33,176 nucleotides of DNA, from the NCBI GenBank assembly GCA_004796375.1, contig QZLA01000093.1, positions 1 through 33,176 on the forward strand, read 5' to 3'. This document shows positions 15,860 through 23,141 of the stretch, piece by piece; the stretch's first letter is position 1, and each line of letters opens with the position of its first letter. A program made the translations under genes and the position numbers. Under the pieces are notes generated by a model that was given only the letters and a program-made list of their open reading frames with translations, had not been told where the DNA came from and searched no databases. The stretch is from Desulfobacteraceae bacterium. GTDB lineage: Bacteria > Desulfobacterota > Desulfobacteria > Desulfobacterales > Desulfobacteraceae.

Positions 15860-16516
15860 TCAACCCTCCTGTTGAAGCAGGGCAAAAAGAATGGACCCGA
15901 ACCCCATGGAGAGGGCAAGTCCGACCATGGGTGGAATAAAACCGGCCAGGATCAGCATGCCGCCGGTGGAGAGATACCAGTATCCGGACCATAGATAGGG
16001 CCGGAGTTTGGTGACACTGCCGATGAAATTGAAAAACAGGCCGCAGTAAATGGAGAGGGCCGGTACCAGGTAGGATGGTTGCCCGGCACGGATCAATGCA
16101 TAAGCGATCAGCAGCATGAGCAGGGCCAAGGGGAAGTACATGTGCTGGATGTTGAAAGAAAAGAAATCCTTGATAATACCCAGGAAGGTGATGCCGGGAA
16201 AGTCTTTCTGAAGTGACCTGACCAGGACGCGGCGTTTCAGAAAAAATACGATTCCCGCAAATACCATCAGTTTGATATAAAAGGCGGTTTTCATATACCC
16301 TGGAATTGCATCATACCCGTTGTAAACCTCGCACATCAGGTAGATGGCCAGGGAGAATAATACGATGCCGATCCCCCAGACATAGGATACCAGTTTGAAA
16401 TGGGCCGGTAATAAAATGTTGTGCAGCACACCCTGGTTTTTGTGTATGACCGATTTCATGGCCTGGATATCCTGCATGAGTTTATCGAACTGTTCTTGAT
16501 TGATAGACGGTTTCAT
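15860..16516 (-). CDS. Multi-pass membrane protein, coupled to a winged-helix regulator
   Basis: The 218-residue protein has a soluble N terminus of about 45 residues (MKPSINQEQFDKLMQDIQAM) followed by about six hydrophobic segments, including FKLVSYVWGIGIVLFSLAIYLM, YIKLMVFAGIVFFL and YFPLALLMLLIAYALI. I do not recognise a specific function. The open frame extends upstream to 16597, but it would cross the palindromic operator region; the ATG at 16516 has a GGAGA site and is preferred. It is immediately followed by the regulator gene, a regulator-membrane protein pair of the type found in several PF13601 loci. Confidence 0.75.
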   Translation of the reverse strand: MKPSINQEQFDKLMQDIQAMKSVIHKNQGVLHNILLPAHFKLVSYVWGIGIVLFSLAIYLMCEVYNGYDAIPGYMKTAFYIKLMVFAGIVFFLKRRVLVRSLQKDFPGITFLGIIKDFFSFNIQHMYFPLALLMLLIAYALIRAGQPSYLVPALSIYCGLFFNFIGSVTKLRPYLWSGYWYLSTGGMLILAGFIPPMVGLALSMGFGSILFALLQQEG

Positions 16517-16540
16517 GATGTTTATCTCCGGTGTGGTTAT

Positions 16541-16567
16541 AAAGTACTTTGCAATATAAAGTACTTT
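16541..16567. promoter_or_regulatory. Two tandem AAAGTACTTT palindromes, candidate operator
   Basis: A perfect 10-base palindrome occurs at 16541-16550 and again at 16558-16567, 17 bp start to start, about 25 bp upstream of the membrane-protein ATG. Surrounding bases extend the match (TATAAAGTACTTT in both). Paired sites on one face of the helix fit a dimeric winged-helix regulator, most simply the product of the downstream gene in the same operon. Confidence 0.65.
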
Positions 16568-16717
16568 ATAACTATCAAGGTTTGCCGGCCGGGTCAATAA
16601 AAAAAAACGTAAATTGACAATCCGGTTCGTTACAACTATGTTGTGACGGCAGGGTCATGGGGGGGGCTGCAGGTGACAACGTCTATGAACGGGTCAACAG
16701 ATACAAGGAGGATGGGG

Positions 16718-17371
16718 GTGACAATCCATCGTATAAAACAGGTGTATGACCTCTATGATGAGGTGATGAGCGGATTAGACTTTGCCTGCAAAAAAGGCTG
16801 TGCACATTGTTGTACCTGCAATGTCGTACTCACCGGCCTTGAAGCACATTTTCTTCTCAAGCACCTGGGTCCTGCAGAAAGGAAACCGGTTCTCCAGCGT
16901 ATTGAAGACCAATTTCCACCCCAACGGTATATCCCAAAATTGACAACCAATGACTTTGCAAAGGCCTGCATGGCGGGGGGCGCCATAGAGGAGGAGGAAA
17001 ATGATCCCACCTGGGGCCGGTGCCCCCTTCTTGAAAACAATGCCTGTACCGTATATGAGTACAGACCCTTTGGCTGCCGCAGCCTGATGTCAAGACAGAA
17101 CTGCGCAAAGGCAGGATATGCAGACATCTCACCCTTGACCTTGACCATGAACAACCTGTTCATGCAGTTTATAGAACACATGGATCAAGAGGGGATCAGC
17201 GGCAACCTGTCTGACCTTCTGCCCGCGCTTTCAGCCCAGGGGATTGAAACAGCATTAAAGGAAGGCCGGTTGATTTCAAATCATCCCATTCCCGCACTCA
17301 TGGTCCCGCCCGAACATCAGGCCCCTGTTCAAGAGATCATCGCCCGTCTGGAACAGATTCGGACTGCTTAA
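16718..17371 (+). CDS. YkgJ-family cysteine cluster protein
   Basis: The 218-residue protein carries the YkgJ-type zinc/iron chelating cysteine cluster: FACKKGCAHCCTCNVVLTGLEA near residue 23 and CPLLENNACTVYEYRPFGCR near 101, ending SRQNCAKAG. The longer frame opens at 16643, but AAGGAGG lies at 16705-16711 just before a GTG at 16718, so I prefer that start. It is divergent from the membrane-protein/regulator pair and ends 100 bp before the purH gene. Its biochemical role in this organism is unknown. Confidence 0.85.
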   Translation: MTIHRIKQVYDLYDEVMSGLDFACKKGCAHCCTCNVVLTGLEAHFLLKHLGPAERKPVLQRIEDQFPPQRYIPKLTTNDFAKACMAGGAIEEEENDPTWGRCPLLENNACTVYEYRPFGCRSLMSRQNCAKAGYADISPLTLTMNNLFMQFIEHMDQEGISGNLSDLLPALSAQGIETALKEGRLISNHPIPALMVPPEHQAPVQEIIARLEQIRTA

Positions 17372-17474
17372 GGCGTTGACTTTTTCAAGGATTTTGTATT
17401 ATCTAAAACCTGATTCACAAGATGACTATTATCCATTACCAAACTTTAAACTCAAAGGGTTCAGGGGACGTATC

Positions 17475-18158
17475 ATGAGTAAAAATGTGGTTGAGAAAAT
17501 TGATGATCTGGTCAAAATCAACACCGTTCTGGTCAGTGTATCTGACAAGACCGGACTCGACAAACTGATTCCGGCCATGGTGGACACTTGCCCCGATATC
17601 CTGATCCTGTCCACCGGCGGAACCTACACACGGATTCAGGAGATCCTGGGTGATAAAGCCGACGGATGTCTGCGGCAGGTATCAGACTATACCGGACAGC
17701 CCGAGACCCAGGGCGGGCTGGTGAAAACCCTGGATTTCAAGATTTATCTCGGATTGCTGACCGAAACCTACAATGATTCCCACCAGGCAGATCTTGAACG
17801 GGCCGGAGCACGGGCCATTGACATGGTGATCGTCAACCTGTATCCGTTTTCCCAGACCATTGCCAAAGATGGGGTGACCTGTGAAGATGCCCGGGGAAAT
17901 ATCGATATCGGCGGCCCGACCATGATCCGGGCATCGGCTAAAAATTTTATCCGTGTCGCATCAGTGGTGGATCCGGCATCCTATGATACTCTGATCGATG
18001 CATTGAATAAAAATAAGGGCGGCCTGGGGCTCAAAGACCGTTTTGAACTGGCTCAAAAGGCGTTTGAGCACACCGCTGTATATGACCGGACCATTTCTGA
18101 TTTTCTGGCTGCCCAGGCATTTGAAACCGTCAATTCATGTTACCAGACAGGAGAATAG
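17475..18158 (+). CDS. purH: IMP cyclohydrolase (PurH N-terminal domain as separate gene)
   Basis: The 228-residue protein matches only the cyclohydrolase half of PurH, which closes formyl-AICAR to IMP. Visible motifs: VSVSDKTGL near residue 17, LSTGGTYTRI near 42, VSDYTGQPETQGG, VNLYPFSQTI, NIDIGGPTMIRASAKN and the C-terminal AFEHTAVYDRTISDF. The lysine, tyrosine, aspartate and second lysine of the active site appear kept. The normal GRVKTLHPK loop reads GLVKTLDFK here, losing the arginine and histidine. The ATG at 17475 has GGGGA upstream; an earlier codon at 17376 is less likely. The transformylase gene follows 3 bp later. Confidence 0.85.
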   Translation: MSKNVVEKIDDLVKINTVLVSVSDKTGLDKLIPAMVDTCPDILILSTGGTYTRIQEILGDKADGCLRQVSDYTGQPETQGGLVKTLDFKIYLGLLTETYNDSHQADLERAGARAIDMVIVNLYPFSQTIAKDGVTCEDARGNIDIGGPTMIRASAKNFIRVASVVDPASYDTLIDALNKNKGGLGLKDRFELAQKAFEHTAVYDRTISDFLAAQAFETVNSCYQTGE

Positions 18159-18161
18159 ACC

Positions 18162-19412
18162 ATGGCAAATGATTTAAAACAGATGTACAAAACCATTATG
18201 GATGACCGGTTTACCCCGCACATGGAGATCTCCTTCATCGATGGTGATCAGCGGCAGACCCTGTTTTATGAAAAGGTATCATGGGTGATTGAGGGGGTGA
18301 ACAAAGGGCTCCGGTACGGGGAGAATCCCGGACAGGAAGCCGCACTGTACAAACTGGTCAATGGGAATCTGGCCCTGGGGGATGCACAGACCATTACGCC
18401 GGGTAAATATCTCGTTTCAGACATTGAGCTGCTCCAGTCGGGAAAACATCCGGGCAAAACCAACCTGACCGATGCGGATAATTCCCTGAATATCCTGAGA
18501 TACTTTTCAGACCAGCCCTGTGCTGTCATCGTCAAGCACAACAACCCCTGTGGTGTGGCCAGGGCCCAGAGCCTTGAGGACGCCTATGCCAAAGCGTATA
18601 TGGCCGACCGTGTGGCTGCCTTCGGGGGATGTATCGCGCTGAACCGGGCCGTGGATAAAGCCACGGCTGAAGCCATTGCCGCACAGTATGCCGAGGTGGT
18701 CGTGGCGCCTGAGTTTGAAGAGGGAAGCATCGACATCCTGGCCGGCCGCAAAAATCTGAGGGTCATCCGGATCAATGCCATTGAACGACTTCATTCGTTT
18801 ATCGGAGATCGGGTTCTGGATATGAAAAGCCTTATGGACGGCGGCATGGTTGCCCAGTGGTCATTTGTCCCTGAATCCCTGACCCGGGAGGACTTAACCC
18901 TTGCCGAAACCGAGTATAAAGGCAAAACCTATACTGTGGACCGTGCGCCCACGGACCAGGAATATGAAGATATGCTGTTTGGCTGGCTGGTGGAATCCGG
19001 TATCACCTCCAACTCCGTGATCTATGTGAAGGATAATGTGACCGTAGGAATCGGTACCGGGGAGCAGGACCGGGTCGGTGTGGCTGAAATTGCCGTGGAC
19101 AAAGCCTATCGCAAACTGATGGACCGCTACAGTTTTGAGCGGTATGACACCTCTTATAATGACTTGGAAGACCCTGAAAACCGGCAGGCCATTGCCCAAG
19201 AGGTGGCGGCGCAGAACGGCGGCCTTGAAGGGGCCACCATGGTGTCTGATGCGTTCTTCCCGTTCAGGGACGGCATCGACGTGGGTCTGCGCCAGGGCAT
19301 TAAAGCCGTGATCCAGCCCGGCGGTTCACTCAATGATTATCAGTCCATTGAAGCGTGCAATGAGCATGGGGCTACCATGGTGTATACCGGGCAGAGAAGT
19401 TTTAAACATTAG
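18162..19412 (+). CDS. purH: AICAR transformylase (PurH C-terminal domain as separate gene)
   Basis: The 416-residue protein carries the transformylase half of PurH, adding a formyl group from 10-formyl-tetrahydrofolate to AICAR. Signatures: LRYGENPGQEAALY near residue 51, the catalytic Lys-His in VIVKHNNPCGVA near 123, ADRVAAFGG near 146 and QPGGSLNDYQSIEACNEHGATM near the end. It is longer than the domain in fused PurH, mainly from extra central sequence. The start is 3 bp after the cyclohydrolase stop, so the pair is co-translated. The shared symbol reflects that both halves together equal a normal purH. Confidence 0.92.
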   Translation: MANDLKQMYKTIMDDRFTPHMEISFIDGDQRQTLFYEKVSWVIEGVNKGLRYGENPGQEAALYKLVNGNLALGDAQTITPGKYLVSDIELLQSGKHPGKTNLTDADNSLNILRYFSDQPCAVIVKHNNPCGVARAQSLEDAYAKAYMADRVAAFGGCIALNRAVDKATAEAIAAQYAEVVVAPEFEEGSIDILAGRKNLRVIRINAIERLHSFIGDRVLDMKSLMDGGMVAQWSFVPESLTREDLTLAETEYKGKTYTVDRAPTDQEYEDMLFGWLVESGITSNSVIYVKDNVTVGIGTGEQDRVGVAEIAVDKAYRKLMDRYSFERYDTSYNDLEDPENRQAIAQEVAAQNGGLEGATMVSDAFFPFRDGIDVGLRQGIKAVIQPGGSLNDYQSIEACNEHGATMVYTGQRSFKH

Positions 19413-19429
19413 AATACAGTCGGGCGGGA

Positions 19430-21409
19430 TCAGGCAAATAAGGATAGCTGGTCCCGTCTGGCATCAGCATGCTGGATGGTCACCTGAACAATATCCCCGT
19501 GCTTGAGCCGCATCCCTGATGCAGGAAGCTTGGTTTCCAGCATAAACTCCTTGACCAGAACATTGTAATAATCCCTGAACGGGTCCAGAACCAGGGCTTC
19601 AAAGCTGTTGCCGCGCTGGGTTTCGAGATATTTCAGGATCCAGTACCTGCGCCGCATGAACTGGACCTTGTTGGTATTACTGATGGGGATGGCCAGATTC
19701 TGCAGGATCTCCTCGAGTTCATGCCTGGAGTAGGGGGATTCATACCCGAGTATGGCCCGTATCTGGCGCTGGGTAAGCAGGTCGTGATAGCGACGGATCG
19801 GTGAGGTTGCCGTGACATAGGCATCCACCCCCAACCCGGCATGCATCTCCGGGTCTGTGCCGATCACCACCCGGCTCAGGTGTTTGCGCTGCATCACATT
19901 TAACAGTAGCGATTCTTCGATGCCTTTTAAAAGTCGCTGTTTCGGGGCGGCCTGGGACCGGAATACAGCCGGCATGTCATGGTCGGCCAGAAACCTGGCC
20001 ATGAGCGAGTTGGCAAAGATCATCATTTCAGATACCAGCATCCTGGAGGGGTTTTCCCGATCAATTTTGGTATAGTTGATCTCTTGGTTTTCATCCAACC
20101 AGACATTGACTTCCGGGAGTGTGATCTGAATGGCTCCGGCTTTGAGCCGCTTTTCACGCAGCAGCTGGGCAATCTTATACAGAGAAGTGATGGGGTCATC
20201 CTTGCCGTTGAGCAGGTTGGCCTCGGTATAGGTCATCTGGGTATGGACCCGGATGATGCTGGGAATGATACTGTAATCCATGATCTCAAAAAACCGGTTC
20301 ATCCGGATCATGGTTGAGATGGCCGGTCGTATCTCTCCCTCTTTCAAGCTGCACAGGTCTTCGGACAGTTCAGAGGGAATCATGGAGATCTTGTCATCCG
20401 GCATATAGATGGAGCTTCCCCTGAGCATGGCTTGACGGTCAACCGGGTCATTATTCTTGATATAGTGGCCCACGTCAATAATGTGGATACCCAACGTGTA
20501 TCCGTCATCACTTTTTTCCAGGCTGATGGCATCATCAAGATCCAGCGTGGACTGGCCGTCAATGGTGACCAGAGGGATGTCAGTCAGGTCCTCGCGTAAC
20601 GGATCATTTTCAAAATCCAGCGGGTTTTGGGTCAATTTTGCGGTCTGCGCAACCACCTGATCAGGAAATGCCACCGGAATCTCCAGCCGGTAAATATCTA
20701 CATTCTCATGGATATCCCACACCCCTGCCTTGACCATGACCTGAAATATCTGGTCCGGTGTATTCAGACCGGCCTTTTTCAGAATAGATCTGGCCACCGA
20801 AGCCTGTGCGGCATCATTGCCGAACAGATAATAGTCCTTGAGGATGTCCAGAACCTGCGGGTTGGTATTGTTGTTGGTGTCCCTTTCAGAACTGATCTGG
20901 GCGGATAGCCATGCGCTGCCCTGCTGGATGAGCATCTCTCTTTTTCGGGCCTCCTCGAGCTGTCTCTTCTTTTGTTCCACCTGCTCGGGACTCAAAGGAA
21001 CCAGGTTGGGATTGTTGAATCTGAAATAGAGCCGGTCATTGAAAAACGCACGGATCACTGCGGATTCGTGATCGGAACTCACGGGTCCGTCAAAACAGAA
21101 CACAGTCATGGTTTCGACGTCAATGGTCTGATTTTCCTCGTGCAGGATCTCCCAGAGTTCATTGATATCGATACGCAGGGACAGTTCCCGCCGGGTCTGG
21201 GCAGATTGCTTGAGTTCACTGACCAGTGAATTGCGCGGAAGGGAGGGGTCCAGGCGGCTTTGGGATACATGGGAAAGGCGTTTTTCAGACAGGCTGATCT
21301 CCCGGTTGTTTTCCGTCAGGAGCCTGAGCTTTCCCTTGTTTTCCTGCAGGATGACCGCAGCAATGATTTTCTGCTGGTCTATATATTCAACAATATGGCC
21401 TATTTTCAT
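19430..21409 (-). CDS. RNB-domain exoribonuclease (RNase II/R family)
   Basis: The 659-residue protein contains an RNB catalytic domain: DIPLVTIDGQSTLDLDDA has the metal-binding aspartates, followed by LGIHIIDVGHYI, the SSIYMPDDKISMIP to EDLCSLKEGE block, and AAPKQRLLKGIEE. A C-terminal S1-like part is short. The enzyme degrades single-stranded RNA 3' to 5'. The N terminus is a small beta-rich region unlike the double cold-shock domains of E. coli RNase R, so it may be a plant/cyanobacterial-style RNR1 variant. The frame opens at 21496, but MKIGHIVEYIDQQ at 21409 looks like the true start; the ribosome site is weak. It converges with purH, 17 bp apart. Confidence 0.88.
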   Translation of the reverse strand: MKIGHIVEYIDQQKIIAAVILQENKGKLRLLTENNREISLSEKRLSHVSQSRLDPSLPRNSLVSELKQSAQTRRELSLRIDINELWEILHEENQTIDVETMTVFCFDGPVSSDHESAVIRAFFNDRLYFRFNNPNLVPLSPEQVEQKKRQLEEARKREMLIQQGSAWLSAQISSERDTNNNTNPQVLDILKDYYLFGNDAAQASVARSILKKAGLNTPDQIFQVMVKAGVWDIHENVDIYRLEIPVAFPDQVVAQTAKLTQNPLDFENDPLREDLTDIPLVTIDGQSTLDLDDAISLEKSDDGYTLGIHIIDVGHYIKNNDPVDRQAMLRGSSIYMPDDKISMIPSELSEDLCSLKEGEIRPAISTMIRMNRFFEIMDYSIIPSIIRVHTQMTYTEANLLNGKDDPITSLYKIAQLLREKRLKAGAIQITLPEVNVWLDENQEINYTKIDRENPSRMLVSEMMIFANSLMARFLADHDMPAVFRSQAAPKQRLLKGIEESLLLNVMQRKHLSRVVIGTDPEMHAGLGVDAYVTATSPIRRYHDLLTQRQIRAILGYESPYSRHELEEILQNLAIPISNTNKVQFMRRRYWILKYLETQRGNSFEALVLDPFRDYYNVLVKEFMLETKLPASGMRLKHGDIVQVTIQHADARRDQLSLFA

Positions 21410-21503
21410 GAGCTGACAATAGCAGGAAGACCCTTTAAAGTCAAATGACCCTGGATGTTTCACGAATCTTGAAAATTGGGAAATGATCAGATACACTGGG
21501 CCT

Positions 21504-22064
21504 ATGGGTAAAAAAAAGACAAAACAAAAAAAGATTCCAAAAACCCTGACCTCAGATCAGGATTATTATAAGGCGTTTGGGGTGGAGCAGCCTCATGAGG
21601 CTCCGGTTGCAGGTACCGACACCGAGCAGGAAAGGCAGCCGGAGGTTGAGCCAGAACCTGAATTCGCCGCACTGCTGGAAGAATCTCTCAAAGGTAAATC
21701 TGAATCCGCATTATTGCGGGCAAAGCAGGAGAAAACAGCCGGATCGGCCATGCCGCTTCAGCGCCGCCTCAAGAGGTATCCTCCCCCCGAATGCGAGCTG
21801 GACCTGCATGGATTTCAGGCGATCGGGGCCCGTATCCAGGCAGATTCTTTTATCCGGTCCCGAAAAGAGCAGGGGGTTTTTACACTCAGGATTATTGTCG
21901 GCAAAGGAAAACATTCTGAATTCAGGGCAGTACTGCCGGATGTGATTGAGGATGTTCTCAATGCATTGAAAAAGGATCAGGTGGTGCTGCACTATGAGTG
22001 GGATAGAAAGCGAAAATCCCAAAGCGGCGCGGTGATTGTATATTTGAAGCAGTTCAGCGGCTGA
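21504..22064 (+). CDS. Smr-domain protein
   Basis: The 186-residue protein has a lysine-rich N terminus (MGKKKTKQKKIPKT), an acidic linker and a C-terminal Smr domain (about 95-186): LDLHGFQAIGARIQADSFI, then LRIIVGKGKHSE and a final VIVYLKQF. Smr proteins are nucleic-acid endonucleases or binders, some acting in ribosome rescue. An alternative ATG lies at 21483. It starts opposite the exoribonuclease start and overlaps the convergent mltG by 11 bp at its end. Confidence 0.9.
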   Translation: MGKKKTKQKKIPKTLTSDQDYYKAFGVEQPHEAPVAGTDTEQERQPEVEPEPEFAALLEESLKGKSESALLRAKQEKTAGSAMPLQRRLKRYPPPECELDLHGFQAIGARIQADSFIRSRKEQGVFTLRIIVGKGKHSEFRAVLPDVIEDVLNALKKDQVVLHYEWDRKRKSQSGAVIVYLKQFSG

Positions 22065-23067
22065 GCAGGTATTTTTTTACCGCACGGTTGTGTTCCTGCA
22101 CGGTTTTTGAAAAGTAGTGGGTCCCGTTTTTCTTTGATACAAAAAACAGATAGGGAGATGTTACCGGGTATAGCGCTGCTTTTAGGGACAGTTTGCCCGG
22201 ATTTGCAATGGGCCCTTTGGGTAGGCCCCGCATCGTATACGTGTTGTAGGGCGTGGGGGTCCTGAGATGTTTTCTGGTGATATTCCCGTCAAAATTTTTA
22301 ATCCCGTAGATCACTGTGGGATCACTTTCAAGCCGCATCCCTTTTTTCAGGCGATTGTGGAACACAGAAGATATGAGAGGCCGCTCAGGTGCACTGCCGG
22401 TTTCTTTTTCAATAATGGAAGCCAGGATGACCACATCATGCCGGGACAGTCCCAGGCTCTTCGCGCGGTCATCCCACTCCTGGGGGAAGGATTTATTAAA
22501 GCGGCTGATCATGGCGCTGATGATCTGCGTACACGTGGTGCCTTTGGGGAAAAAGTAGGTTTCCGGGAATAGATAGCCCTCAAGGGAATCGGCACTCAAC
22601 CCGAATGACTCGATATATTCTTTTTCATGACACAGGGCAACAAATTTGCCGGCATTGCAGAATCCCTTCTCCTCAATGAGTTGGGCGGTTTCCTTGATAT
22701 TATATCCTTCAGGGATCGTAATTTTGTAGAGCGTTACCTTACCCTGGACCAGTTTTTTAATTACCTGTTCCGGGGTTACGTTACCGATGAACGTATACTC
22801 CCCGGCCTGTATCTTTTTATCCAACCCTTTAAACCGAACCACCATCTGGAACAGGAAGCTGTTGGTGATAATCCCCTTGTCCTGAAGGTTTGTCGAGACG
22901 GTTTTCAGGTTCTGGCCCATCCTGATCTGGAAATGCTTACCCGGCGGTGTGACAAAGACACTGCTCTTTGAAAAAGAGGAGATGTGAAACACCAGGGCGA
23001 TACCTGCAATGGACCCGATGATCAGGGCGGTTCCGATACAGTATAATATCAGTCTCAGTCTTTGCAT
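22054..23067 (-). CDS. mltG: Endolytic murein transglycosylase
   Basis: The 337-residue protein has one N-terminal membrane anchor (LILYCIGTALIIGSIAGIALVF), a LysM-like region and a YceG/MltG catalytic domain. The catalytic glutamate lies in VVILASIIEKETGSAPER, followed by FHNRLKKGMRLESDPTVIYG and TPYNTYTMRGLPKGPIANPG, all family hallmarks. It cuts nascent peptidoglycan strands in the periplasm. A GTG at 23118 would extend it, but this sits in the terminator hairpin of the rnf operon, so the ATG at 23067 is favoured. No obvious ribosome site precedes it. Confidence 0.93.
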   Translation of the reverse strand: MQRLRLILYCIGTALIIGSIAGIALVFHISSFSKSSVFVTPPGKHFQIRMGQNLKTVSTNLQDKGIITNSFLFQMVVRFKGLDKKIQAGEYTFIGNVTPEQVIKKLVQGKVTLYKITIPEGYNIKETAQLIEEKGFCNAGKFVALCHEKEYIESFGLSADSLEGYLFPETYFFPKGTTCTQIISAMISRFNKSFPQEWDDRAKSLGLSRHDVVILASIIEKETGSAPERPLISSVFHNRLKKGMRLESDPTVIYGIKNFDGNITRKHLRTPTPYNTYTMRGLPKGPIANPGKLSLKAALYPVTSPYLFFVSKKNGTHYFSKTVQEHNRAVKKYLLSR

Positions 23068-23090
23068 GTTCTTTGGGGGCTTGAAAACAC

Positions 23091-23123
23091 AAAGGGTGCT
23101 CTCCCAGGGGAAAAGCACCCTTT
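23091..23123 (-). terminator. Intrinsic terminator at the end of the rnf operon
   Basis: A perfect 10-base stem, AAAGGGTGCT at 23091-23100 and AGCACCCTTT at 23114-23123, begins 18 bp past the rnfB stop. On the minus strand a TTTGTGTTTT tract follows. It separates rnfB from mltG. Confidence 0.75.
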
Positions 23124-23141
23124 AAGTCACATCATAAGGGT

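Noticed and set aside
17376..17404. Possible promoter TTGACT ... TATTAT upstream of the IMP cyclohydrolase gene
   Set aside because: The spacer is 15 bases to the better -10 and the alternative hexamer is poor, so the evidence is too weak to list.
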